Part shown: positions 1-5,768 of the stretch, piece after piece | Numbering within the stretch: the stretch's first letter is position 1 | Layout of the letters: every line of letters starts with the position of its first letter | Origin: Elusimicrobiota bacterium | Lineage (GTDB): Bacteria; Elusimicrobiota; Elusimicrobia; Elusimicrobiales; UBA9959 | DNA: 5,986 bases | Assembly (NCBI GenBank): GCA_003500765.1 | Contig: DNQL01000010.1 | Location: 1 to 5,986, forward strand | Reading direction: 5' to 3' | Translations under genes and position numbers: made by a program | Notes under the pieces: generated by a model | What the model was told of the DNA's origin: nothing | Seen by the model: only the letters and a program-made list of their open reading frames with translations | The model's database searches: none

Positions 1-300
1 GTGCTCTCCGGCGGCGCCAAAGGTCCGCATAAGATACAGGGCATAGGCGCGGGCTTCGTGCCCGGCGTCCTGAAAAAAGAACTTATAGACGAAATAATCC
101 GGGTCAAGGACGACGACGCGGCCGATATGACCCGCCGCCTGCTGCGCGAGGAGGGCGTCTTCGCCGGCATCTCCTCCGGCGCCGCCGCCTGGGCCGCCGC
201 GCGACTCCTCACCGCCCCGGAGGCGGAGGGAAAAACCGCCGTCATTGTTTTCCCCGATACCGGCGAGCGCTACATGAGCACGGGAGTGTTCGGCTCATGA
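1..300 (+). CDS. cysK: Cysteine synthase (O-acetylserine sulfhydrylase), C-terminal part only
   Basis: This is the last 99 residues of a PLP-dependent enzyme that makes cysteine from O-acetylserine and sulfide in the cytoplasm. The 5' end lies outside the window: the GTG at position 1 is an internal valine of the family's VLSGG segment, not a start, and full-length CysK is about 300 residues. Family motifs visible in order are [14 protein letters not shown] (residues 8-21 of the fragment), [13 protein letters not shown] near residues 50-62, and [10 protein letters not shown] near residues 85-94; the SSGAA and PDTGERY segments are typical of the CysK/CysM fold. The stop codon overlaps the start of the following Nudix gene by four bases (ATGA), which indicates co-transcription and probably translational coupling. 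CysK is favoured over CysM or cystathionine beta-synthase by the GPHKIQGIG and GERY patterns, but the N-terminal substrate loop is not visible, so the exact paralogue is unproven. Confidence 0.93.
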   Translation: MLSGGAKGPHKIQGIGAGFVPGVLKKELIDEIIRVKDDDAADMTRRLLREEGVFAGISSGAAAWAAARLLTAPEAEGKTAVIVFPDTGERYMSTGVFGS

Positions 301-755
301 AGCTGGCCACGCTCTGCTATGTCCGGCGCGGCGGCCGCACGCTTATGCTGCACCGCGTCAAGAAGAAGGACGATGTCCACGAGGGCAAGTGGAACGGCCT
401 GGGCGGCAAGCTGGAGCCCGGCGAGAGCCCCGAGGACTGCGTCGTCCGGGAGATACGCGAGGAGGCGGGGCTCAGGATAAAGAGCCCCGTGCTCAAGGGC
501 GTCCTGACCTTCCCCGATTTCGCCAAAGGCGAGGACTGGTATGTCTTCGTCTTCACCGCTTCCTCTTTCACCGGCAGGCTGATCGATTCGCCGGAGGGGG
601 AACTGCGCTGGATACCCGACCGGGACCTCCTTAAGCTCAATCTCTGGGAGGGCGACCGGGTCTTCCTGCCTCTCCTGCGCCGCCGCGGCCATTTTTCCGG
701 CAAGTTCCATTACCGCTCCGGACGCCTGGTCAAATACAAGGTGGAGAAGTACTGA
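297..755 (+). CDS. Nudix hydrolase, 8-oxo-dGTP diphosphatase (MutT/MutX/MTH1-like)
   Basis: The 152-residue protein has a complete Nudix box (GX5EX7REUXEEXGU) at residues 37-59: G37, E43, R51-E52, E55-E56, G58 and L59 are all present, so it should bind Mg2+ and hydrolyse a nucleoside diphosphate linked to another group. The segment just before the box, KWNGLGGK (31-38), closely resembles that of the 8-oxo-dGTP sanitising enzymes MTH1 and streptococcal MutX, and the size and a C-terminal [10 protein letters not shown] stretch also fit that group. The likely role is cleansing oxidised dGTP from the nucleotide pool. Substrate cannot be fixed from sequence, so no symbol is given. The ATG overlaps the cysK stop by four bases; a GGGAG at 282-286 is a reasonable ribosome binding site. 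It ends two bases before the anmK start. Confidence 0.88.
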   Translation: MKLATLCYVRRGGRTLMLHRVKKKDDVHEGKWNGLGGKLEPGESPEDCVVREIREEAGLRIKSPVLKGVLTFPDFAKGEDWYVFVFTASSFTGRLIDSPEGELRWIPDRDLLKLNLWEGDRVFLPLLRRRGHFSGKFHYRSGRLVKYKVEKY

Positions 756-757
756 TC

Positions 758-1888
758 ATGGAAAAGACGGTCAAAGCGCTGGGATTGATGAGCGGGACTT
801 CGGCGGACGGATTGTCCGTCGCGTACTGCGAGATAAAAGGCCGTTCTCTGAAGGTCGGTAAATTCGCCAATTACGCCTACCCCGCCGCGCTTCAGGCCCG
901 GATAATAGCGGCCAGGGATATGCGGGCGCCGGAACTTTCCGCGCTCAACTTCGAGCTGGGCCGCCTCTGGGCCGGCATGGTCATGAGGTTCTGCCGCGCC
1001 AAAAATGTCTCGCTTAAGTCGGTGGGCGTGATAGGCTCGCACGGCCAGACGGTCTGGCACGCTCCCGGCCGGAAAGGCCACACCCTTCAGATCGGCGACC
1101 CCGCTTTCCTGGCCGAGGCGACGGGCGTCACGGTGGTCTCTGATTTCCGCCCGGCCGACATGGCCGCCGGCGGCGAGGGCGCCCCCCTGGTCCCTTTCAT
1201 GGACGAGTACCTCTACGGCGGCGGCGCGCCCGTAGCGCTGCAGAACATAGGCGGCGTCGGCAATATCTCTTTCGTAGGGAAGGGCGTCAGGACTTTCGGT
1301 TTCGATACGGGGCCCGGCAATTCCCTCATGGACACCGCCGTCTGCGAACTTTCCGCCGGCCGCCTCTCCTGCGACAGGGGGGGACGCTGGGCCGCGGCGG
1401 GCGAACCGGACATGAACAAAATAAACGCCCTGCTGCGGGCCCCCTTCTTCCTCCGCCGGCCGCCCAAGTCGCTGGACCGCAGCCAGTACACCCTCGATTT
1501 CATAAAAAAGAACTTCGGCGCGATGTTCAGCCGCCGCCGGTCGCGGGACCTGCTGGCCACGCTCAACGCTTTCACGGCCGCGTCCATAGCCCTGGCTTTC
1601 CGGAAATACGCCCCGCGCGGAGCGCGCGAGCTCATAGTCGCCGGCGGCGGAGCGCTGAACCCGGCGCTTATGGACAATATCGCGGCGCTGCTGCTGCCCC
1701 TGGGAGTCCGTGCGCGCTCCTGCGCGGAACTGGGCCTGCACCCGCTCGCCAAGGAGCCGGCCTGCTTCGCGCTGCTGGCCGCCCTCGCGATGGAAGGCCG
1801 TATCAATCACTGCCCTTCGGCCACCGGCGCGCGCTCGCCCAGGGTCCTGGGCCGCGTATCCGCGCCTTATCTCCGGCGCCATATTTAG
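758..1888 (+). CDS. anmK: Anhydro-N-acetylmuramic acid kinase
   Basis: The 376-residue length matches the family. AnmK uses ATP and water to open and phosphorylate 1,6-anhydro-MurNAc released from recycled peptidoglycan, giving MurNAc-6-phosphate. Family motifs run in order: GLMSGTSADG (residues 9-18, ATP phosphate loop), IGSHGQTVWHAP (92-103), LQIGDPAFLAEATG with VSDFRPADMAAGGEGAP (110-143), LQNIGGVGNIS (161-171), GFDTGPGN (181-188) containing D183, the position of the catalytic aspartate in characterised AnmK, DRGGRWAAAG (206-215), and VAGGGALNP near 294-302 in the C-terminal actin-like ATPase half. Key residues look intact. The usual MSGTSxDG methionine or leucine is alanine (A16), a mild change. 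A purine-rich AAGGTGGAG at 738-746 lies 11 bases before the ATG. Neighbouring Nudix and squalene synthase genes suggest a mixed maintenance operon rather than a dedicated recycling cluster: no murQ or amidase gene is visible here. Confidence 0.95.
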   Translation: MEKTVKALGLMSGTSADGLSVAYCEIKGRSLKVGKFANYAYPAALQARIIAARDMRAPELSALNFELGRLWAGMVMRFCRAKNVSLKSVGVIGSHGQTVWHAPGRKGHTLQIGDPAFLAEATGVTVVSDFRPADMAAGGEGAPLVPFMDEYLYGGGAPVALQNIGGVGNISFVGKGVRTFGFDTGPGNSLMDTAVCELSAGRLSCDRGGRWAAAGEPDMNKINALLRAPFFLRRPPKSLDRSQYTLDFIKKNFGAMFSRRRSRDLLATLNAFTAASIALAFRKYAPRGARELIVAGGGALNPALMDNIAALLLPLGVRARSCAELGLHPLAKEPACFALLAALAMEGRINHCPSATGARSPRVLGRVSAPYLRRHI

Positions 1889-1900
1889 TAAAATTTCACG

Positions 1901-2971
1901 ATGCCGCAAAAGAGACAGGATCCCCTGCCCGGCAACCTGACCGCCGTACTCAAGTCGGTTTCCCGCACCATATATTTCAGTTTCAAGGTGCTGCCTCCCG
2001 CCGTCAGGCTGCCCATGGCCCTCGGCTACCTTGTATGCCGGGCCATGGACACCGCCGTGGATTCTTCCTCCGCCGGACGGACGGAAAAAAAGCGCTTTCT
2101 CGACCTCGTTTCCTCCATAGGCCCGGGCTTCGACCCGGCCGCAGGCGCCGCGGCCGCCGCGGCTTTCCTGCCCGGCGTGAAACATAAGGGAGAAAGGGAA
2201 CTCCTGGGCTCCATGGGCTCCGTTTTCCAAGAGGCTCTGCGCCTGGACGGGCCGGACCTGGCCGATCTCCGCGCCGCCGTGGCGGGCGTGGCGGCCGGCA
2301 TGGAGACAGACCTGTCCTCCTTCGAGGGCGGCACGCCGGGGAATCCCCGGGCCCTGCCCGACGACGATTCCCTGCTGCGATACTGCGACCTTATCGGCGG
2401 CAAGCCCGGCCTTTTCTGGGCCGGGCTCTATCTGCGCAGGCTGCGCCTCTCCTTCCCCGAGGCTTCGGGCCTGCCCTCCGCGATCGACGGCGGGATGATA
2501 GGCTCGGCCCTGCAGGTCACCAATATCCTCAAGGACGCGGCCGCCGACCTGGCCATGGGCCGATGCTATTTCCCGTCCGCCGATCTCTCGGCCCACGGCC
2601 TGACGCCGGCGGACCTGCGCGACCCGGCTTCGATGCGGAAGTTAAGGCCTGTAGTCTCCAAATGGATCGCCTGGGCGGTGGACCAGCTGGACATCTGCGA
2701 GACCTTCGTGGCTTCCGTCCCTAAATCCGAGCTGGGCATGCGCGCGGCCGTGATCTGGCCGGTTTACTGGGCCATGGACACGCTGCTGGAGGTGGCCAAA
2801 GCCAATATTCTCGATCCCAGGGCCAGGCCCAGGATAAGCAAGAAGCGCGTCTATAGCACCATAGCCGCCACGCCGCCGCTGCTGCTGAGCAACACCGCCT
2901 TCACGCGCGGCTACAGGTTCAGGCGCGAGACCCTGATCGTGGCGATATCCGGAACGGAGGCCCCCATATGA
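1901..2971 (+). CDS. Squalene/phytoene synthase family protein (head-to-head prenyl transferase)
   Basis: A 356-residue all-alpha isoprenoid synthase. The two Mg2+-diphosphate binding motifs are both intact: D50-T-A-V-D54 in the context RAMDTAVDS, and D212-A-A-A-D216 in the context TNILKDAAADLAMGRCYFP (207-225). The preceding SVSRTIYFSFKVLPP (19-33) is the usual helix with the conserved SR, and GMETDLSSF (133-141) matches the substrate-pocket segment of squalene synthases. Such enzymes join two farnesyl or geranylgeranyl diphosphates head to head, giving squalene, presqualene diphosphate, dehydrosqualene or phytoene. The LPxxxRLPMALGYLxCRAxDT context looks more like C30 squalene-type enzymes than CrtB, but that is inference, so no symbol is given. 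No hopanoid cyclase, hpn or crt gene is in the window. The start follows anmK by 12 bases and has no Shine-Dalgarno sequence. The stop overlaps the lipoprotein start by four bases. Confidence 0.88.
   Translation: MPQKRQDPLPGNLTAVLKSVSRTIYFSFKVLPPAVRLPMALGYLVCRAMDTAVDSSSAGRTEKKRFLDLVSSIGPGFDPAAGAAAAAAFLPGVKHKGERELLGSMGSVFQEALRLDGPDLADLRAAVAGVAAGMETDLSSFEGGTPGNPRALPDDDSLLRYCDLIGGKPGLFWAGLYLRRLRLSFPEASGLPSAIDGGMIGSALQVTNILKDAAADLAMGRCYFPSADLSAHGLTPADLRDPASMRKLRPVVSKWIAWAVDQLDICETFVASVPKSELGMRAAVIWPVYWAMDTLLEVAKANILDPRARPRISKKRVYSTIAATPPLLLSNTAFTRGYRFRRETLIVAISGTEAPI
2955..2960 (+). promoter_or_regulatory. Ribosome binding site of the OmpA-like lipoprotein gene
   Basis: CGGAGG, followed by 7 bases before the ATG at 2968. 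It lies inside the end of the squalene synthase family gene and fixes the start in the ATGA overlap, so the lipoprotein can be translated independently as well as by coupling. Confidence 0.75.
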
Positions 2972-3456
2972 AAAGACTGCTTGCGTCCCTGCTTATACTG
3001 ACCCTTGCCGCCTGCGGCGGACGGCAGCTCACCGGCGCCGAAGCCGAGGAACAGCGCCGGGGAGAACTGGAATTGCAGTCCGTCATGGATATGGTCACCA
3101 CGCGGCAGGTCAAGCCTATAGAGTTCGAGTTTAATTCCGACGTCCTGCTGCCCAGTTCCCGGGACCTGCTCGACCGGGTCGCGGAGGTTCTCAGGGGCCG
3201 CCCGCGCCTCAAGCTGATAGTGGAGGGGCATACCGACGACGTGGGCGACGACGAATACAATATGGAACTCTCCCGCTACCGGGCCGACGCGGTGAAGGCC
3301 TACCTTGTCAGCAGGGGTATCCATCCCGAGACCGTGCTGTCGCGCGGCTACGGCGAGACCCGGCCGGTCAGCCCGGGGAAGACCGAAAAAGACCGGGCCC
3401 TGAACCGGCGCGTGGAGTTCAGGATAACCACCCGCGAGTGGGGCACCGTGTTCTGA
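2968..3456 (+). CDS. OmpA/Pal-like peptidoglycan-binding outer-membrane lipoprotein
   Basis: The 162-residue precursor has a short signal peptide (K2-R3, then a hydrophobic core at residues 4-15) ending in the lipobox LAAC with lipidated C16. Glycine at +2 gives no inner-membrane retention signal, so the outer membrane is the expected site. A short linker (17-50) leads into an OmpA C-terminal domain (about 51-154): IEFEFNSD, EGHTDDVG (86-93), N98 with LSRYRADAV (101-109), GYGETRP (127-133) and NRRVEFRI (146-153). The aspartate and arginine that grip meso-diaminopimelate in Pal/OmpA appear to be present (D90/D91 and R105). The protein should tether the outer membrane to the wall. Length is close to Pal, but no tolA, tolB or ybgF gene is nearby, so pal is not assigned. 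A strong CGGAGG lies 7 bases before the ATG. It is the last gene of the rightward unit. Confidence 0.9.
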   Translation: MKRLLASLLILTLAACGGRQLTGAEAEEQRRGELELQSVMDMVTTRQVKPIEFEFNSDVLLPSSRDLLDRVAEVLRGRPRLKLIVEGHTDDVGDDEYNMELSRYRADAVKAYLVSRGIHPETVLSRGYGETRPVSPGKTEKDRALNRRVEFRITTREWGTVF

Positions 3457-3477
3457 AACTCCCTCCGCCGTAAAAAG

Positions 3478-3508
3478 AAAAACCCCGCCTGCAGGCGGGG
3501 TTTTTTTT
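3478..3508. terminator. Bidirectional intrinsic terminator between converging operons
   Basis: A perfect 18-base palindrome CCCCGCCTGCAGGCGGGG (3483-3500) is followed by eight T on the plus strand (3501-3508) and preceded by five A (3478-3482), which read as a U tract on the minus strand. It sits between the stop of the rightward lipoprotein gene (3456) and the end of the leftward obg gene (3531), so it can end both transcripts. The plus orientation has the longer U tract and should be the stronger. Confidence 0.93.
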
Positions 3509-3530
3509 ATCTTTCAGTTCAGGCGGACTT

Positions 3531-4910
3531 CTATTTTTTCTTCTTCAGCAACTTGCGCCTGGCTTCCATTTTGATGTTGTGCTTGTACTTGTAGGCGAAC
3601 TTGCCTTCCCTGCCGGAGGAGGGCAGCGGTTCCTGCCACTCGAACTCCCATCCCTCCACCGATACGATGTCGCCTTCTATGGCGCCGGCTTTTTTGAGAG
3701 CCTTGTCCAGTCCTATCCCTTTGAAGATGCGTCGCAGGCGCTCCAGCGAATCCGGCTGTCCGAAATTGGTCATGGCCAGCAGGGTCTTGAGGCGCGGACC
3801 GCGCACGTTCCAGCGATGGTTGCCGGAGTTCTCCACCCTGAAGCCCTTGTCCATCTTCAGCTCCAGCACCGGCCCCTTCTCCTCGGGCTTGTAGAGCTCG
3901 GGCACCGGCAGGGAGGGGAGCAGTTCTATTACGCGGTCGAGCAGCTTGGAGACGCCCTCGCCGGTCACGCCGGAGATAAGGAAGACCTCGTCCTTTTTGT
4001 ACTTCTTCTTTATGGCGGCGTAAGCCTTGGCGGCCTCGGGCAGGTCGGCCTTGGTCACTACCAGCAGCCGCTTCCTCGCCCCCAGCTCCGGGTTGAATCC
4101 GGAGAGTTCCGAGGCTATGACCTTGACGCTCTTTTCCGGCGTGACGCCGCCGAAGCCCTGCGGGTCCACCAGCTGTATGATGAGGCGCGTGCGCAGTATG
4201 TGGCGCAGGAAATCGTCGCCGAGCCCCTTGCCTTCATGGGCGCCCTCTATAAGTCCCGGGATGTCGGCCACCACGAAACCGGCGTACTTGTGAGTGACCA
4301 CGCCGAGGTTGGGATTGAGCGTGGTGAAAGGGTAGGCCGCTATCTTGGGCCTGGCCGCGCTGACGCGCGAGAGGAAGGTGGATTTACCGGCGTTGGGGAA
4401 ACCCGCCAGGCCGACGTCGGCCAGCAGGCTCAGTTCCAGGTCCAGCGTGGCTTCCTCGCCCGGCTCGCCCTTCTCCGATATCATCGGGGCGGTGTTGAAA
4501 TGGGTCTTGAACATGGCGTTGCCGCGCCCGCCGCGCCCGCCCTTGGCGGCCAGGAAAGAATCGCCCTCTTTGCTCAGGTCCGCCACCACGCGGCCTCCGA
4601 TGAGCACCAGCGTGCCGGCGGGGACGGGTACAACGGTGTCCTCGCCGTTGCGGCCGTAGAGGTTCTTGCCTTTGCCGTTGCCGCCGTCCGCCGCGGCCAC
4701 GTGGGGGTGGAAAGAGAGCTCGGTTAGGGTGTTGCAGCCGGGGGAGGCGCGCAGTACGATGTCGCCGCCTTCTCCGCCGTTGCCGCCGTTGGGGCCGCCG
4801 TAGGGGACGAACTTTTCGCGCCGCATGGAGGCGCAGCCGTCCCCGCCCTTGCCGGCCTTGAGGAATATCCTGACCTGGTCCACGAATCCGCCGCGTTCTC
4901 TTTCAGCCAT
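3531..4910 (-). CDS. obgE: GTPase Obg/CgtA, ribosome assembly factor
   Basis: A full-length Obg protein of 459 residues with all three domains. The glycine-rich Obg fold spans about 9-163, with GGxGG repeats such as KFVPYGGPNGGNGGEGGD (33-50). The G domain follows: G1 GFPNAGKST (170-178), switch I YPFTTLNP (193-200), G3 DIPGLIEGA (216-224), G4 TKAD (286-289), and an SGVTGEG G5 region (313-319). The OCT domain covers roughly 350-425, and a very basic tail, ending in four lysines, closes the protein. Obg binds the large ribosomal subunit and couples its late assembly to GTP and ppGpp levels; it is usually essential. The rplU-rpmA-obg order is conserved across bacteria and supports the call. G4 has threonine where Obg proteins usually have asparagine, and G5 reads SG rather than SA. 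The start has only a weak GGCGG 8 bases upstream, and an intrinsic terminator precedes it. Confidence 0.97.
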   Translation of the reverse strand: MAERERGGFVDQVRIFLKAGKGGDGCASMRREKFVPYGGPNGGNGGEGGDIVLRASPGCNTLTELSFHPHVAAADGGNGKGKNLYGRNGEDTVVPVPAGTLVLIGGRVVADLSKEGDSFLAAKGGRGGRGNAMFKTHFNTAPMISEKGEPGEEATLDLELSLLADVGLAGFPNAGKSTFLSRVSAARPKIAAYPFTTLNPNLGVVTHKYAGFVVADIPGLIEGAHEGKGLGDDFLRHILRTRLIIQLVDPQGFGGVTPEKSVKVIASELSGFNPELGARKRLLVVTKADLPEAAKAYAAIKKKYKKDEVFLISGVTGEGVSKLLDRVIELLPSLPVPELYKPEEKGPVLELKMDKGFRVENSGNHRWNVRGPRLKTLLAMTNFGQPDSLERLRRIFKGIGLDKALKKAGAIEGDIVSVEGWEFEWQEPLPSSGREGKFAYKYKHNIKMEARRKLLKKKK

Positions 4911-4936
4911 ATAGTTTACCGCCGTTCTTTCTTTTC

Positions 4937-4972
4937 AAAAAAAAACCTCCCAACTGGCGGTCGGGAGGTTTT
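4937..4972 (-). terminator. Intrinsic terminator between rpmA and obg
   Basis: Read on the minus strand, CCTCCC (4968-4963) pairs with GGGAGG (4951-4946), with extra A-T pairs at the base. An 11-base loop region follows, in which two more pairs can form, and then nine T (4945-4937). It lies after the rpmA stop and before the obg start, so it should cut off most transcripts after L27. The plus orientation has only four T and would be weak. Confidence 0.88.
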
Positions 4973-4989
4973 CGCCCTGGACGCGCTCC

Positions 4990-5253
4990 TTACTTGGAGG
5001 CGGCCGGGTAGACGCTGATCTGCTTCCTGCCCTTGCTGTGCCACTCGAACTTTATGACGCCGGCGGCCTTGGCGAAGAGCGTGTCGTCCGAGCCCTTGCC
5101 CACGTTGAGGCCGGGGTGGAACTTGGTGCCGCGCTGGCGAACTATGACCTCGCCGGCCTTGACGAACTGGTCGCCGTAGCGCTTGACGCCCAGCCTTTGG
5201 CCGTGACTGTCGCGCCCGTTTGTCGATGAACCCTGTGATTTTGTTCCGGCCAT
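4990..5253 (-). CDS. rpmA: Large-subunit ribosomal protein bL27
   Basis: An 87-residue protein, the normal length for L27. Signature segments are [19 protein letters not shown] (9-27) and the nearly invariant [16 protein letters not shown] (37-52), followed by TLFA and a GVIKFE strand. The flexible N-terminus reaches the peptidyl-transferase centre in the 50S subunit. The protein begins [10 protein letters not shown], with no N-terminal extension of the kind removed by the Prp protease in Firmicutes. An AGAGGT sequence about 9 bases upstream of the ATG is a good ribosome binding site. The gene starts 25 bases after the rplU stop, so the two are surely co-transcribed; an intrinsic terminator follows the stop. 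Confidence 0.97.
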   Translation of the reverse strand: MAGTKSQGSSTNGRDSHGQRLGVKRYGDQFVKAGEVIVRQRGTKFHPGLNVGKGSDDTLFAKAAGVIKFEWHSKGRKQISVYPAASK

Positions 5254-5278
5254 TTCTTTACCTCTTTAGAAGCCGTCC

Positions 5279-5590
5279 TCAGGACAGCTGTATATCTTTG
5301 ATCTGGAGCTCGGTGAGCCCCTGACGGTGCCCGGCGCTCTTCTCGTAGGCCTTCTTGGGCCGGCGCTTGAAGACTATCACCCTGGGACCGCGCAGATGGC
5401 GAAGCACCTTGGCCGTTACTTTGGCGGAGAGGGGATTAGGACCGGCTTTTTCCTCCGTGCCGGAGGCCGCTGACCACAGGGCCTTGATGCTTATCTCCTC
5501 GCCTTCCTTGGCCGAGAGCTTCTCAACCTGTAAAATCTCACCGGGGACTACCCAGTACTGTTTACCGCCTGTCTGTATAATTGCGTACAT
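5279..5590 (-). CDS. rplU: Large-subunit ribosomal protein bL21
   Basis: A 103-residue protein, typical for L21. It starts with the classic MYAIIQTGGKQY and ends with the family signature FKRRPKKAYEKSAGHRQ (74-90) followed by LTELQIKDI. L21 binds 23S rRNA early in 50S assembly. The region around residues 40-54 is richer in Ala, Ser, Glu and Lys than expected and looks like a loop variant. The N-terminal match fixes the ATG at 5590, yet no Shine-Dalgarno sequence precedes it: the bases upstream read ATCTCCACT. It therefore relies on non-canonical initiation, or on a very short leader from the promoter at 5600-5629. It is the first gene of the leftward rplU-rpmA-obg unit. Confidence 0.97.
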   Translation of the reverse strand: MYAIIQTGGKQYWVVPGEILQVEKLSAKEGEEISIKALWSAASGTEEKAGPNPLSAKVTAKVLRHLRGPRVIVFKRRPKKAYEKSAGHRQGLTELQIKDIQLS

Positions 5591-5599
5591 AGTGGAGAT

Positions 5600-5629
5600 A
5601 TGATATCAAAAAAAGCGGCAGGATGCAAA
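5600..5629 (-). promoter_or_regulatory. Candidate proximal promoter of rplU
   Basis: On the minus strand TTTGCA (5629-5624) and TATCAT (5605-5600) are 18 bases apart, matching 4 of 6 and 5 of 6 sigma-70 consensus bases. Transcription would begin only a few bases before the rplU ATG at 5590, giving an almost leaderless message. That would be consistent with the missing ribosome binding site. This is inference from pattern only, and the T tract in the spacer may instead belong to a leader hairpin. Confidence 0.4.
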
Positions 5630-5658
5630 GGAGCTTTTTCGGCCCCCTGGCGCGCCGC
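5608..5658 (-). promoter_or_regulatory. Possible attenuator hairpin in the rplU leader
   Basis: Read on the minus strand, GCGGC (5658-5654) can pair with GCCGC (5619-5615), which runs directly into seven T (5614-5608). Between them an AGGGGGC/GCTCCTT stem (5648-5642 with 5634-5628, two wobble pairs) has a 7-base loop. The arrangement resembles an intrinsic terminator placed before the first gene of a ribosomal protein operon. The closing stem is only five pairs with a large interior, so strength is uncertain. Confidence 0.35.
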
Positions 5659-5712
5659 CGGCCGTGGGCCTCTTGGCCCGCCCCGGGTAGGACATTAGCC
5701 ACTTCCGGCGAC
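5654..5712 (-). ncRNA. Candidate structured 5' leader element of the rplU operon
   Basis: On the minus strand GTCGCCGG (5712-5705) pairs over all eight positions, one of them a wobble, with CCGGCGGC (5661-5654). The stem encloses a GGGCC-AAGA-GGCCC hairpin (5679-5666) and an unpaired-looking GGCTAATGTCC segment. The 3' strand of the long stem overlaps the 5' strand of the attenuator hairpin, so the two folds compete. I do not recognise it as a named Rfam family. GC richness makes chance pairing likely enough that this stays a candidate. Confidence 0.35.
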
Positions 5713-5722
5713 CCCCCGCCGT

Positions 5723-5731
5723 TGGTATAAT
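5723..5731 (+). promoter_or_regulatory. Extended -10 promoter for the gene at 5775
   Basis: TGGTATAAT holds a perfect TATAAT (5726-5731) with the TG of an extended -10 one base upstream. The -35 region near 5703-5708 (TTCCGG) is poor, which is common for extended -10 promoters. Expected transcription start is near 5738, about 37 bases before the ATG at 5775. Confidence 0.6.
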
Positions 5732-5759
5732 TAAAGCACAGGCCCCAGCAGGCAGTCAA
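5730..5759 (-). promoter_or_regulatory. Candidate distal promoter of the rplU-rpmA operon
   Basis: On the minus strand TTGACT (5759-5754) and TTTAAT (5735-5730) lie 18 bases apart, each matching 5 of 6 sigma-70 consensus bases. Transcription would begin near 5723 and give rplU a leader of about 130 bases. Its -10 shares bases 5730-5731 with the rightward promoter. Confidence 0.5.
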
Positions 5760-5764
5760 CATAT

Positions 5765-5768
5765 GGAG
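5765..5768 (+). promoter_or_regulatory. Ribosome binding site choosing the start at 5775
   Basis: GGAG followed by six bases (AAAAAG) and the ATG at 5775. An in-frame ATG at 5763 overlaps this site and has no ribosome binding site of its own, so 5775 is preferred. Confidence 0.65.

Noticed and set aside
1..3. GTG as start codon of the first gene
   Set aside because: It encodes the valine of the internal VLSGG motif of CysK, and about 200 residues of the family lie upstream.
710..2596. Long open frame of 628 codons on the minus strand
   Set aside because: It lies opposite anmK and the squalene synthase family gene, both with full family motifs. Its translation is low-complexity, rich in Gly, Arg and Ala, as expected for an antisense shadow in GC-rich DNA.
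3579..4727. Open frame of 382 codons on the plus strand
   Set aside because: It is antisense to obg, which is unmistakable, and shows no family motif.
5275..5285. Short palindrome GTCCTCAGGAC over the rplU stop
   Set aside because: Only five pairs around a single central base, with no T tract. It cannot form a usable hairpin and occurs easily by chance.
5600..5698. 32-codon plus-strand frame preceded by GTGGAG
   Set aside because: The site is only 2-3 bases from the ATG, there is no promoter for it, and the peptide is low-complexity. It is better explained as reverse strand of the rplU leader.
5562..5762. 66-codon minus-strand frame overlapping the rplU start
   Set aside because: Its ATG lies upstream of the expected transcription start, it has no ribosome binding site, and it overlaps rplU in another frame. 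The conserved content of this stretch, if any, is more likely RNA.
5763..5765. ATG at 5763 as start of the exported protein
   Set aside because: It is in frame but has no ribosome binding site. The GGAG at 5765-5768 is spaced correctly for the ATG at 5775, and the shorter form gives a normal signal peptide.
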